Source: Phaeacidiphilus oryzae TH49 | Lineage (GTDB): Bacteria; Actinomycetota; Actinomycetes; Streptomycetales; Streptomycetaceae | NCBI RefSeq assembly: GCF_000744815.1 | Contig: NZ_JQMQ01000005.1 | Span: 1,000,055 to 1,064,054, forward strand | DNA length: 64,000 nt | Reading direction: 5' to 3' | Shown: positions 1-9,266 of the stretch, piece by piece | Position numbering within the stretch: position 1 is the first letter of the stretch | How the letters are laid out: each line of letters starts with the position of its first letter | The notes under the pieces: model-generated | The model's input: only the letters and a program-made list of their open reading frames with translations | Databases searched by the model: none | Told to the model about the DNA's origin: nothing | Position numbers and translations under genes: made by a program

Positions 1-344
1 GCGGCGTAGCCCTCGCCGCGCGCCCAGGGGGCGGTCACCACCGATCCCTGGGCGGAGTGCAGCCGCCAGTCGGTGGCGAACACCCGCACCATGCCGACCA
101 GCCGCTGGGTGAGGTGCTCGGTGACGGCGAGGACGATACCGCGGCCGGAGCGCCGCTCGGCGGGCGCTCCGTCGAGCACCCAGGCCCTGGCCTCCTCCTC
201 GGTGTACGGCTGGGGGAGATCCGTCCAGGCGGCCACCGCCTCGTCGTTGAGCATGGCGGCCAGCGACGGGACGTCCTCTTCCTCGAAGTGACGCAGCAGC
301 AGCCGGTCGGTGCTGATGGAGATCTCGGGGAAGGTGGAAGTCAT
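1..344 (-). CDS. GNAT-family N-acetyltransferase (RimJ/RimL type), C-terminus beyond window
   Basis: Only the first 114 or so codons are in the window; the frame is still open at base 1. The start ATG is at 344-342 with a GGAGAG ribosome binding site a few bases upstream. The protein begins TSTFPEISISTDRLLLRHF and continues with an ARAWVLDGAP segment, typical of the N-terminal half of ribosomal-protein-alanine-acetyltransferase-like GNAT proteins, which move an acetyl group from acetyl-CoA to an amine. The acetyl-CoA loop is mostly outside the window, so the substrate cannot be guessed. It lies downstream of the methionine transporter on the same strand, but a strong hairpin at 483-521 separates the two. 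Confidence 0.8.
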   Translation of the reverse strand, partial: MTSTFPEISISTDRLLLRHFEEEDVPSLAAMLNDEAVAAWTDLPQPYTEEEARAWVLDGAPAERRSGRGIVLAVTEHLTQRLVGMVRVFATDWRLHSAQGSVVTAPWARGEGYA

Positions 345-482
345 ACCGTCTCTCCTCGCCGGTCCGCTGAGGGAACGATCATGCGTCAACGGGCGTCGAC
401 TCGTCACCCCGGGGCCACCCCGTTCCGTCCCTCGGACCAATGCATCAGACCAGCATGCAGTATTCCCGGTGGGAAGACGCCA

Positions 483-521
483 CCGACCGGCGGCCCCGCT
501 GGACGCGGGCCCGCCGGTCGG
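483..521 (-). terminator. Hairpin terminator after the methionine transporter operon
   Basis: Perfect 11-bp arms CCGACCGGCGG (483-493) and CCGCCGGTCGG (511-521) enclose a G+C-rich loop. It lies 13 bp after the stop of the fused permease/binding protein, as expected for a Streptomyces terminator without a U-tract. Confidence 0.65.
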
Positions 522-523
522 GG

Positions 524-536
524 TGACGAATCGTCA
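524..536. promoter_or_regulatory. 13-bp palindrome TGACGAATCGTCA at the operon end
   Basis: A perfect palindrome whose minus-strand copy starts with the TGA stop codon of the permease/binding protein gene. Its exact reverse complement lies at 3273-3285, ahead of metN, so the same element brackets the operon. It could be a protein-binding site or part of the terminator structure. Confidence 0.4.
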
Positions 537-2117
537 GGCGGCCGGTACGACGGCGCCCTTGAAGGTCCGCCGGATGTACTCCTGGACCTGCTCGGACTGG
601 AGGAGCTTGAGCAGCTTCCGCACCCGCGGGTCGTTCTGGTGCCCGTCCTTCACCGACAGGACGTTGGCGTACGGATTGCCCTTCGCGCTCTCCAGCAGGA
701 TCGAGTCCCGGTCCGGGTCGAGCCCGGCGTCCAGCGCGTAGTTGCCGTTGATGATCGCCGCGTCCACGTCGTCCAGCGAGCGCGGCAGCTGGGCCGCGTC
801 CAGCTCCTTGAACTGGAGGCGCTTGGGGTTGCCGGTGATGTCCTGGACGGTGGCGCCGGTGCCGGCGCCGCTCTTCAGGGTGATCAGGCCGTCGTCGGCG
901 AGCAGCTTGAGGGCGCGGCCCTCGTCGGTGGCGTCGTCGGGCACCGCGATGGTGGCTCCGGCGCCCAGCTGAGCGGTCTTCTTCACCTTGTGCGAGTAGA
1001 GGCCGAGCGGCTCCAGGTGCACCGGCCCGACCGAGACGATGTGGGTGCCGTGCGTCTTGTCGAAGTCGTCCATATAGGGCACGTGCTGGAAGTAGTTGGC
1101 GTCGGCCGAGCCGTCCTCGACGGCGGTGTCCGGCGTGACGTAGTCGTCCACCACCTCGATCCGCAGCTTGAGGCCGGCCTTGGCGGCCAGGTTCTTCCGC
1201 ACGTACTCCAGGATCTGGGCGTGCGGCACCGGGCTCGCCACCACGGTCAGCGGGGCGTCGGCGGCGGCCGCGGAACCGCCGGAGGAGGCCGGGCCGCCGA
1301 CCCCCCAGGCGACCCCGCCGGCCACGACCGCGGCCGCGGCCACCGCAGCGGTGGCCACCCTTACCGGGCGCCGGGCGAAGAGCGGCCCGAAGGCGCGTCC
1401 CAGCGCCCGGCCCAGCCGGCGGCCGAGGGCGCTGCGGTGCTCGGCGCCGCCGCGGTGGTCGAGTGCCCTCGCCAGCCCGTCGCCGACCAGCTGGACGAGG
1501 GTGACCAGCACGACCAGCTCGACCACGATGACGACCATGAAGCGGGTGTCGAACCGCATGTAGCCGTTGGTGATCGCCAGCGAGCCGAGCCCGCCGCCGC
1601 CCACCGTGCCGGCCATCGCCGAGTAGCCGATCAGCGCGATCACCGTGGTGGTGAGCCCCGCGACAAGCGAGGGGAGGGACTCCGGCAGCAGGGCCTTGCG
1701 GACCACCGTCCAGGTGCCGCCGCCCATCGCGTGGACGGCCTCCACCAGCCCGCCGTCCACCTCGCGGACGGCACTCTCCACCAGCCGGGCGAAGAACGGG
1801 ATGCCGCCGATCGCCAGGGGCACCGCGGCCGCCTGCCAGCCCAGCGAGGTGCCCACCACCCAGCGGGTGAACGGGATCAGAGCCACCATCAGGATCACGA
1901 AGGGCAGCGACCGGCCGATGTTGACCAGCGCCGACAGCGCCTTGTTGAGCACTGCCGCCGACGGGCCGCCGCGCAGCAGGCCACCGCGGTCGGTGAGCAC
2001 CAGCAGCACCCCGGCCGGGAGCCCGACCGCCACGGTGACCAGTGCGGCTATGCCGACCATCCCCAGCGTCTGCCAGGTCCCGTAGGGCAGTTGGGACCAG
2101 ATATCCGACCAGCTCAT
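534..2117 (-). CDS. Methionine ABC transporter: fused MetI permease and MetQ/NlpA binding protein
   Basis: A 527-residue protein in one open frame. Residues 1 to about 215 are a MetI-type permease: several membrane segments and the EAA-loop region EAVHAMGGGTWTVVRKALLP that contacts the ATPase. After an Arg-rich linker, an Ala/Val membrane segment (about 250-272) is followed by a complete NlpA/MetQ binding domain (about 285-527) with the recognisable ADANYFQHVPYM motif. MetQ is usually a separate lipoprotein; here there is no lipobox, and the domain would be held outside the membrane by the extra segment. It overlaps metN by 4 bp, so the two are translationally coupled. Importing D/L-methionine is the likely role; the fusion is plainly visible, the substrate is inferred from family. 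Confidence 0.88.
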   Translation of the reverse strand: MSWSDIWSQLPYGTWQTLGMVGIAALVTVAVGLPAGVLLVLTDRGGLLRGGPSAAVLNKALSALVNIGRSLPFVILMVALIPFTRWVVGTSLGWQAAAVPLAIGGIPFFARLVESAVREVDGGLVEAVHAMGGGTWTVVRKALLPESLPSLVAGLTTTVIALIGYSAMAGTVGGGGLGSLAITNGYMRFDTRFMVVIVVELVVLVTLVQLVGDGLARALDHRGGAEHRSALGRRLGRALGRAFGPLFARRPVRVATAAVAAAAVVAGGVAWGVGGPASSGGSAAAADAPLTVVASPVPHAQILEYVRKNLAAKAGLKLRIEVVDDYVTPDTAVEDGSADANYFQHVPYMDDFDKTHGTHIVSVGPVHLEPLGLYSHKVKKTAQLGAGATIAVPDDATDEGRALKLLADDGLITLKSGAGTGATVQDITGNPKRLQFKELDAAQLPRSLDDVDAAIINGNYALDAGLDPDRDSILLESAKGNPYANVLSVKDGHQNDPRVRKLLKLLQSEQVQEYIRRTFKGAVVPAA

Positions 2118-3184
2118 GCCGCGCTCCCCCGGTTCTCTCCGGCGCCGGACCCGTCGCCCGGAGCGACGACGTCGACCTGCAGTCCGCGCTCGCGCAGGTA
2201 GCCGAGCGGGACGACGTTGTCCTGGTAGCCGCCGGGCAGCCGCACCCGCATCCGGCCCACCTGGCGGCCGCCGATGGTCTCCACCGCGGCGCCGAGGATG
2301 TTGATGTCCACGTGGTAGGTGCGGGCGAGCTGGGAGATGAACGGCTGGGCGCTGCTGTCCCCCTGGAAGGTGATCTCGACGACGGTTCCGTCAGCCCCGG
2401 CGTCCGCCCCGGCGCCCGGCCCGGACCCGTCGGCGCCGTCCGCCTCGCCGAGCGGGAAGAGCTCGCGGGCGAGCGCCGAGCCGGGCGAGGCCAGGAGGTC
2501 GTCCAGGCGGCCGGACTCCGCGATCCGCCCGCCGGTCATCAGCGCGGCCGAGTCGCAGACCGTGCGGATGACCTCCATCTCGTGGGTGATCAGCAGCACG
2601 GTGAGGCCCAGCTGCCGGTTGAGGTCGCGGAGCAGTCGCAGTACCGAGCGGGTGGTCTCCGGGTCGAGAGCCGAGGTGGCCTCGTCGGAGAGCAGTACCT
2701 TGGGGTCGCCGGCCAGCGCGCGGGCGATGCCCACCCGCTGCTTCTGGCCTCCGGAGAGCTGCGCCGGGTAGGCGGCGCCCTTGGCGTCCAGGCCGACCAG
2801 GTCGAGCAGCTCCTCGGCCCTGCGGCGGCGGTCCCGGCGGTCCAACCCGATGATCTCCAGCGGGAGTTCGACGTTCTCCCGGACGGTCCGGTTGGCCAGC
2901 AGGTTGAAGTGCTGGAAGACCATGCCGATGGAGCGGCGGGCCTCGCGCAGCTCCCGGCCGCCCGGGGGCAGCGCGGTGAGCTCCCGCCCGTCGACGGTGA
3001 CCGTGCCGGAGGTGGGCCGCTCCAGGAGGTTGACGGCGCGGATGAGGGTGGACTTGCCGGCGCCGCTGGTACCGACGACGCCGTACACCTCGCCCTCGCG
3101 GACATGGAGGTCGACACCGTCGAGGGCGACCGTCTCGCGGCCGCCGGAGCGGTAGACCTTTCTCAGCTCTGTGGTGGTGATCAC
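2114..3184 (-). CDS. metN: Methionine ABC transporter ATP-binding protein MetN
   Basis: A 356-residue ATPase that powers the permease encoded next. Walker [10 protein letters not shown], signature LSGGQKQRVGIARAL, Walker B VLLSDEAT and the H-loop THEM are all present. After about residue 240, past a Gly/Ala/Asp-rich linker, comes a NIL-type regulatory domain (VVEITFQGDSSAQPFISQL), which in MetN proteins binds methionine and inhibits transport. Translation probably starts at GTG 3184-3182, with GGA about 10 bases upstream. The 235-base leader between the short Met/Cys-rich reading frame and this start is full of hairpins, suggesting attenuation. Confidence 0.93.
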   Translation of the reverse strand: MITTTELRKVYRSGGRETVALDGVDLHVREGEVYGVVGTSGAGKSTLIRAVNLLERPTSGTVTVDGRELTALPPGGRELREARRSIGMVFQHFNLLANRTVRENVELPLEIIGLDRRDRRRRAEELLDLVGLDAKGAAYPAQLSGGQKQRVGIARALAGDPKVLLSDEATSALDPETTRSVLRLLRDLNRQLGLTVLLITHEMEVIRTVCDSAALMTGGRIAESGRLDDLLASPGSALARELFPLGEADGADGSGPGAGADAGADGTVVEITFQGDSSAQPFISQLARTYHVDINILGAAVETIGGRQVGRMRVRLPGGYQDNVVPLGYLRERGLQVDVVAPGDGSGAGENRGSAA

Positions 3185-3270
3185 GGGATTTCCAGGGTTC
3201 GGCCGCGGGTCGGCGACAGGCCGGCGGCGCGGTCAGCGGATTTCGCGGAAGGGACAGCGGGCACAAGGCT

Positions 3271-3287
3271 GCTGACGATTCGTCAGC
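3271..3287. promoter_or_regulatory. Perfect palindrome GCTGACGATTCGTCAGC upstream of metN
   Basis: Two 8-bp arms around one base, 84 bp upstream of the metN start and inside its transcribed leader. The core TGACGATTCGTCA is the exact reverse complement of the element at 524-536. As RNA it forms a small hairpin; as DNA it looks like a dimeric regulator site. Confidence 0.45.
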
Positions 3288-3316
3288 GGCCGGTGGGCAC
3301 GTGTCGGGGGCGCTTC

Positions 3317-3399
3317 GCTGTCCGGGACAGCGCGCGGGCTGCGAGCGCAGCGGGGATCGCGGTGGAACGCGATCGGAGATCTCGCTTCGGGGGCGCGAG
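3317..3399 (-). promoter_or_regulatory. Cluster of hairpins in the metN leader (candidate attenuator)
   Basis: Three exact inverted repeats follow the leader peptide: CTCGC/GCGAG (3381-3385, 3395-3399), GATCGCG/CGCGATC (3355-3361, 3368-3374) and GCTGTC/GACAGC (3317-3322, 3326-3331). None has a U-tract, as is common for Streptomyces terminators. Their position between a Met/Cys peptide and metN suggests ribosome-controlled folding. I could not establish which alternative pairings exist. Confidence 0.4.
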
Positions 3400-3419
3400 G
3401 TGCCGGAGGCCGGGGGCCC

Positions 3420-3518
3420 TCAGCAGGCACACATTCGCGCGCGGGGTGCCGTGCGGCACATGCCACGACCACCGCCCGGCAGAGCGCCGGTCAGCTGGGA
3501 GGTCGTGGTCGCAGTCAT
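3420..3518 (-). CDS. Candidate leaderless Met/Cys leader peptide of the metN operon
   Basis: A 32-residue reading frame, start ATG 3518-3516, ending GMCRTAPRARMCAC then TGA. Three of its last 13 residues are Cys and two are Met. A -10-like TTTACT lies 7 bases before the ATG, so the transcript should begin at or next to the start codon: a leaderless message. Polycysteine leaderless leader peptides that control sulfur genes by attenuation are known in mycobacteria, and short Cys-containing leaders precede sulfur genes in Streptomyces. Residue pattern, position before metN and following hairpins all fit that role; the peptide itself probably has no other function. Confidence 0.55.
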   Translation of the reverse strand: MTATTTSQLTGALPGGGRGMCRTAPRARMCAC

Positions 3519-3525
3519 GGGCCCC

Positions 3526-3555
3526 AGTAAACCAGAGCGTCCCCGGTGATCCCAA
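3526..3555 (-). promoter_or_regulatory. Probable promoter of the metN leader and operon
   Basis: On the minus strand TTGGGA (3555-3550), an 18-bp spacer and TTTACT (3531-3526) form a plausible housekeeping-type promoter. The -10 is 7 bases before the leader-peptide ATG. Confidence 0.45.
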
Positions 3556-3592
3556 AACGCGCCCGAAGTCCGTTCCGTCCCTCGGCGATCAG

Positions 3593-3633
3593 CCGGGGTC
3601 ACCCGGCGGTCATCCGGGGTCACCCGGCGGTCA
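3593..3633. repeat. Two 20-bp direct repeats between metN leader and HAD gene
   Basis: The sequence CCGGGGTCACCCGGCGGTCA occurs exactly at 3593-3612 and 3614-3633, with further degenerate GATCAGCCGG-type units to about 3660. It lies just after the stop of the HAD phosphatase gene. No coding potential is seen. Confidence 0.7.
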
Positions 3634-3662
3634 GCGGCGCATCCCCGGCGATCAGCCGGCGC

Positions 3663-4340
3663 TCACTCGGCGATGTGGACCAGCAGGGCGCCGGAGGGCT
3701 GGGGGACGACGCGCAGCCAGGCGAGGCTGTCGAGGATCGCCTCCGGCCCGTGCTCGGCGAGCTCCGCCGCGCGGTGGGTGGTGGTGAGCGCCACACTGCG
3801 CATCCCGGCGGCCCGGGCGGCGGCGAGGCCCGCCGGGGCGTCCTCCAGGACCAGGCAGCGGGCCGGGTCCGCGCCGAGCTTCTCGGCTCCGCGCAGGAAG
3901 GGCTCCGGGTCCGGCTTGCCCCGGGTGATGTCGTCCGCGCTGATCAGCAGGGACGGGCGGATGCCGGTGACCTCCAGACGGGCGGCGGCGAGCCGGCCGG
4001 TGGCCGAGGTCACCACCGCCCAGCGGTCGGCGGGCAGCGAGGTGAGGAGTTCGAGGCTGCCGGGCAGCGGGACCGTGCCGGCGGTGTCCGCGCACTCCAG
4101 GTCCTCGATGCGGCGCAGCGCGCGCTCGGCCCCGCCGTCGGCCAGCCGCTCGGCGGGGAGGGCGTCCGCGATGATCTCGGCGGCCGGGCGGCCGTGCTGG
4201 AGGATCCCGGCGGCCGCCTCCTCGCCGAGTCCGTACTCGGCCGCCCAGGTCCGCCAGCAGCGGCGGACCGAGGGCGTCGAGTCGATCAGGGTGCCGTCCA
4301 TGTCGAAGAGCAGCGCATCGGCCGATATGTCCATGATCAT
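3663..4340 (-). CDS. HAD-family (subfamily IA) sugar-phosphate phosphatase-like protein
   Basis: A 225-residue protein starting MIMDISADALLFDMDGTLID. Motif I DMDGTL gives the nucleophile and acid/base Asp pair. Motif II is VVTSATG, and GKPDPEPFL followed by LVLEDAPAGL gives the conserved Lys and the Mg-binding acidic residues. The size and the GKPDPEPF region resemble the glycerol-3-phosphatase / mannitol-1-phosphatase branch, but the substrate is not certain. ATG 4340-4338 was chosen because AGG lies just upstream; an in-frame ATG two codons later is an alternative. It follows the GNAT gene by 53 bp on the same strand and may be co-transcribed. Confidence 0.85.
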   Translation of the reverse strand: MIMDISADALLFDMDGTLIDSTPSVRRCWRTWAAEYGLGEEAAAGILQHGRPAAEIIADALPAERLADGGAERALRRIEDLECADTAGTVPLPGSLELLTSLPADRWAVVTSATGRLAAARLEVTGIRPSLLISADDITRGKPDPEPFLRGAEKLGADPARCLVLEDAPAGLAAARAAGMRSVALTTTHRAAELAEHGPEAILDSLAWLRVVPQPSGALLVHIAE

Positions 4341-4393
4341 GGAGCCTATCGGCCGGGAGCTCACCGACGCGAACGAGTGGGCCGGGCCACGGG

Positions 4394-4924
4394 TCAGGCG
4401 ACCACCGCCGTGGCCGGGGCGGCGGCCGGCTTCTCCAGCACCACGAAGGTGATCTTCGGGGTGGCCTCCGCCGTCTCCACCCCGGTCTGGGCGTAGCCGA
4501 GCTTGCGGTAGAGCCGGATGTTCCCGAGGCTCCGCTCGCCGGTGAACAGCCGGAACGCGCGCGGCGAGGGGTTGCCCGGGGTCGGGGTCGCCAGCTGCTC
4601 CTCGATCGCCCGCAGCAGCCGGCCGCCGAGGCCGTGCCGGCGCAGGCGGGGGTGGACCACCAGGCGCTCGATGTGCGCCACCCCGTCCGCGTCGGTCCAG
4701 CCGCACACGGCGCCGACGACCTCCTCGCCGAGCCGGGCCACCACGGTCCGCCGGTTGGCGAGCCGGGCGCGGAGCGCGCCGAGGGTCTCGGTGAGCGGGT
4801 CGATCGACCAGTCCGCGTAGGTCTCGGCCTCGCTCTGGTAGCAGAGGTACTGCAGTTTGAGGAGCTGCTCGGCATCCGTGTCGGTGAGGGCGCCGGGGGT
4901 GCTGAGGGTCACGCTCATGCCCAT
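4394..4924 (-). CDS. GNAT-family N-acetyltransferase
   Basis: A 176-residue protein. The core GNAT fold is clear: the EVVGAVCGWTDADG strand pair, HIERLVVHPRLRRHGLGGRLL (the acetyl-CoA loop, R-x2-G-x-G type), then GERSLGNIRLYRKLGYAQTG, the C-terminal motif of small-molecule acetyltransferases. Start ATG 4924-4922 has GGGAGG nine bases upstream; a second ATG lies two codons on. Substrate unknown. A 15-bp palindrome lies 61 bp upstream. The HAD gene follows in the same direction. Confidence 0.85.
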   Translation of the reverse strand: MGMSVTLSTPGALTDTDAEQLLKLQYLCYQSEAETYADWSIDPLTETLGALRARLANRRTVVARLGEEVVGAVCGWTDADGVAHIERLVVHPRLRRHGLGGRLLRAIEEQLATPTPGNPSPRAFRLFTGERSLGNIRLYRKLGYAQTGVETAEATPKITFVVLEKPAAAPATAVVA

Positions 4925-4984
4925 CTGCGCATGCCTCCCTGGGTGTGCGCGCGGCGCGCGGAGCGCGACGGCGGCTGAGGGTTG

Positions 4985-4999
4985 AGGGTGATTCACCCT
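4985..4999. promoter_or_regulatory. 15-bp palindrome AGGGTGATTCACCCT upstream of the GNAT gene
   Basis: Seven-base arms around a central T, in the 334-bp divergent region between the acetyltransferase and acyltransferase genes. A second smaller palindrome, GGTGTCACACC, is at 5190-5200 close to the acyltransferase. Both look like operator sites; no cognate regulator lies nearby. Confidence 0.4.
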
Positions 5000-5185
5000 T
5001 TACCCGTACTTTCCGCGGTCGCAACCTCGTAGGGGTCGAACGTGCTCGGAGTCACGCCCCGAACGGCCCTCGCGCGGGCCGTTCGGCCGGGCGGCACAAT
5101 GGAGATGACGGGGTGTCATCCGTTTGCGCGACAGCTCTGTGACGAAGGACGGCGGACCGTAACGAATCCCACGTCCTTCGCAGGG

Positions 5186-5213
5186 TTCCGGTGTCACACC
5201 CCGCCGCTAGTAT
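5186..5213 (+). promoter_or_regulatory. Possible promoter of the acyltransferase gene
   Basis: TAGTAT (5208-5213) is a good -10 for an actinomycete promoter, about 46 bp before the GTG start. The -35 candidate TTCCGG with a 16-bp spacer is weak. It overlaps the palindrome at 5190-5200. Confidence 0.3.
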
Positions 5214-5258
5214 CCGAGTCCCCGGGGCGACATGGCGAAGCCGGATCGGAGGCACCCC

Positions 5259-5975
5259 GTGTTCTACTGGCTGCTCAAACGCATCCTCATCGGCCCACCG
5301 GTGCGCCTGCTCTACCGGCCCCGGGTGAGCGGACGGGAGAACGTGCCGAGCGTGGGCCCGGTGATCCTGGCGCCCAACCACCTCTCCTTCTGCGACTCCA
5401 TCTTCGTCCCGCTGCTGTCGCCGCGTAAGGCGCACTTCATGGCGAAGGACGAGTACTTCACGGGCAAGGGCGTCAAGGGCCGGCTGATGCGGGCGTTCTT
5501 CTCCGGCGTCGGCGCCGTCCCGGTGGACCGCAGCGGCGGGCGGGCGGCGCAGGCCGCGATCGACACCGGGCTGGGCGTGCTGCGGCGGGGCGAGGTCTTC
5601 TCGCTCTACCCGGAGGGCACGCGTTCGCCGGACGGGCGGCTGTACCGCGGGCGGACCGGGGTGGCCCGGCTGGCGCTGCTGAGCGGAGCCCCCGTGATAC
5701 CGGTCGGCGTGATCGGCACGACCGAGGTGCAGGCGGCGGACGAGATGCGGTGGCATCTGGGGGCGCGGCCGGAGATCAGGTTCGGCGAGCCGCTGGACTT
5801 CTCCCGCTACGAGGGGATGGAGAACGACCGGTACGTCCTGCGGGCGATCACGGACGAGGTCGTCGCGGCGATCCTGGCCCTCTCGGGCCAGGAGTACGTC
5901 GACATGTACGCCACCAAGGCGAAGGCGCTGGCGGCCTCCGGCGGAGAACCGCGCGAGCTGCGGGACGCCGCGTAG
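5259..5975 (+). CDS. 1-acyl-sn-glycerol-3-phosphate acyltransferase (PlsC family)
   Basis: A 238-residue membrane-associated enzyme of phospholipid synthesis that acylates lysophosphatidic acid at sn-2. The catalytic NH-x4-D block appears as NHLSFCDS, followed by AHFMAKDEYF, the GAVPVDRSGG region and the substrate-binding block YPEGTRSPDG, then PVIPVGVIGT. The chosen start is GTG 5259 (FYWLLKRILIGPP), because GGAGG sits six bases before it and homologs begin at this tryptophan-rich segment; an in-frame ATG at 5232 would add nine unlikely residues. Transcribed alone, with a large hairpin after its stop. Confidence 0.9.
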   Translation: MFYWLLKRILIGPPVRLLYRPRVSGRENVPSVGPVILAPNHLSFCDSIFVPLLSPRKAHFMAKDEYFTGKGVKGRLMRAFFSGVGAVPVDRSGGRAAQAAIDTGLGVLRRGEVFSLYPEGTRSPDGRLYRGRTGVARLALLSGAPVIPVGVIGTTEVQAADEMRWHLGARPEIRFGEPLDFSRYEGMENDRYVLRAITDEVVAAILALSGQEYVDMYATKAKALAASGGEPRELRDAA

Positions 5976-6018
5976 CGGCGGTCCCGCCGCCCAGGAGGCA
6001 GCGCCGCAGGCGCACCTC

Positions 6019-6148
6019 AGGGGCGCGGGGAACTGCACGGCCGGGCGGCTACGGCGCCGCACCCGGCAACGGAGTTCGGGTCGCAAGCCGGTCGCCGTTG
6101 CCGACTGCGGCGCCATAGCCGCCCGGCCGCGCAGTTCCCCGCGCCCCT
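6019..6148. repeat. Large intergenic hairpin with 54-bp arms (REP-like, terminator)
   Basis: The arm at 6019-6072 matches the reverse complement of 6095-6148 at 50 of 54 positions. The outer end carries the core AGGGGCGCGGGGAACTGC. It lies between convergent genes (acyltransferase and argH) and should stop transcripts from both sides. Related copies with the same core lie at 43388-43563 and 57684-57737, and similar or partial ones at 40978-41070 and 16480-16505. Confidence 0.85.
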
Positions 6149-6176
6149 TGATCCGCTACGCGAATCGCGGGGTGGC

Positions 6177-8444
<2,268 letters not shown>

Positions 8445-8448
<4 letters not shown>

Positions 8449-9266
8449 GGCCTCGGCCCTCCGAGGGGAGCGGCGGTCACAGGGGTCTGGCGAGCCTCCG
8501 CCGGCACCGTCGCCAGCAGGGCGTCCAGCAGCCGGGCGTACGGTGTACGGGCCCGGTGGAGCGCGGCGGTGAGCTCGCGCAGGGCGCGGTGGTGCTCGGC
8601 GAGGAGGCGCACCCCTGCCTCGGGGTGGGCGGCGGCGAACTCCAGGACCACGGGCAGGAAGTCCGGCAGTTCCCCGTCCTCCCGCTGGACGAGGCCGTAG
8701 GCGCGGTAGAGCTGCCGGAAGCGGACCAGCCCCGCCCCGCGCCGGCGGGTGTCGCCGTCGGTCCACCAGCTGAGGTGGAGCGAGTGGCGGTTGCGGCGGT
8801 CGAAGACGGCCACGTAGTGCTCGGCCAGGGCATAGTCGTCCTCCCCGGCCAGGTGGTCGAGGAACTCCGCCAGTGCGACGGCGACCCCGGGCGGCCCGGC
8901 GGCCAGGCCGTCGACCAATGCGCGGGCGGCGGGGATCCGCTCCCGGAGCGACTCGTCCGGGTAGCGCAGCGCCCAGCCGATCACGCACCAGGCGAGCCGG
9001 GTCGCCTCGCTCGGCGGTGCCTCGCCCCGGGCCCGCAGCAGCAGCCGGCGCAGTCCGCGGGCTGGGGCGACGAGGCGCGCCCCACGGGCGCCGGTCGGCG
9101 GGCCGCCCGACGGGTCTCCTGCCACCGGAACACCCGCCTCCGGTTCCCCCGCCAGCGGTCCCGCCGCCGCCCGCTCCATCGCCTCCGGCTCGCCGTCGCC
9201 GCCGAGGGCGCCGTAGCCGCTCAGCGCCGTTCCCCAGTCGCCGCCGCCCCGCTGACGATCCGTCAT
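8445..9266 (-). CDS. narJ: Nitrate reductase molybdenum cofactor assembly chaperone
   Basis: A 273-residue cytoplasmic chaperone that binds apo-NarG during cofactor insertion. The NarJ/TorD-type core starts near residue 80: CVIGWALRYPDESLRE, then FLDHLAGEDDYALAEHYVAVFDRRNRHSLHLSWWTDGDTRRRG, a well-known NarJ stretch. The first 75 or so residues are Gly/Pro/Ala-rich and probably disordered, making it longer than the usual 230 or so. Start ATG 9266 overlaps the narH stop (ATGA), and its stop overlaps the narI start, so narHJI are coupled. Confidence 0.93.

Noticed and set aside
3185-3540. SAM riboswitch ahead of metN
   Set aside because: The conserved SAM-I/SAM-IV core bases were not recognised; a leader peptide with hairpins explains the region better.
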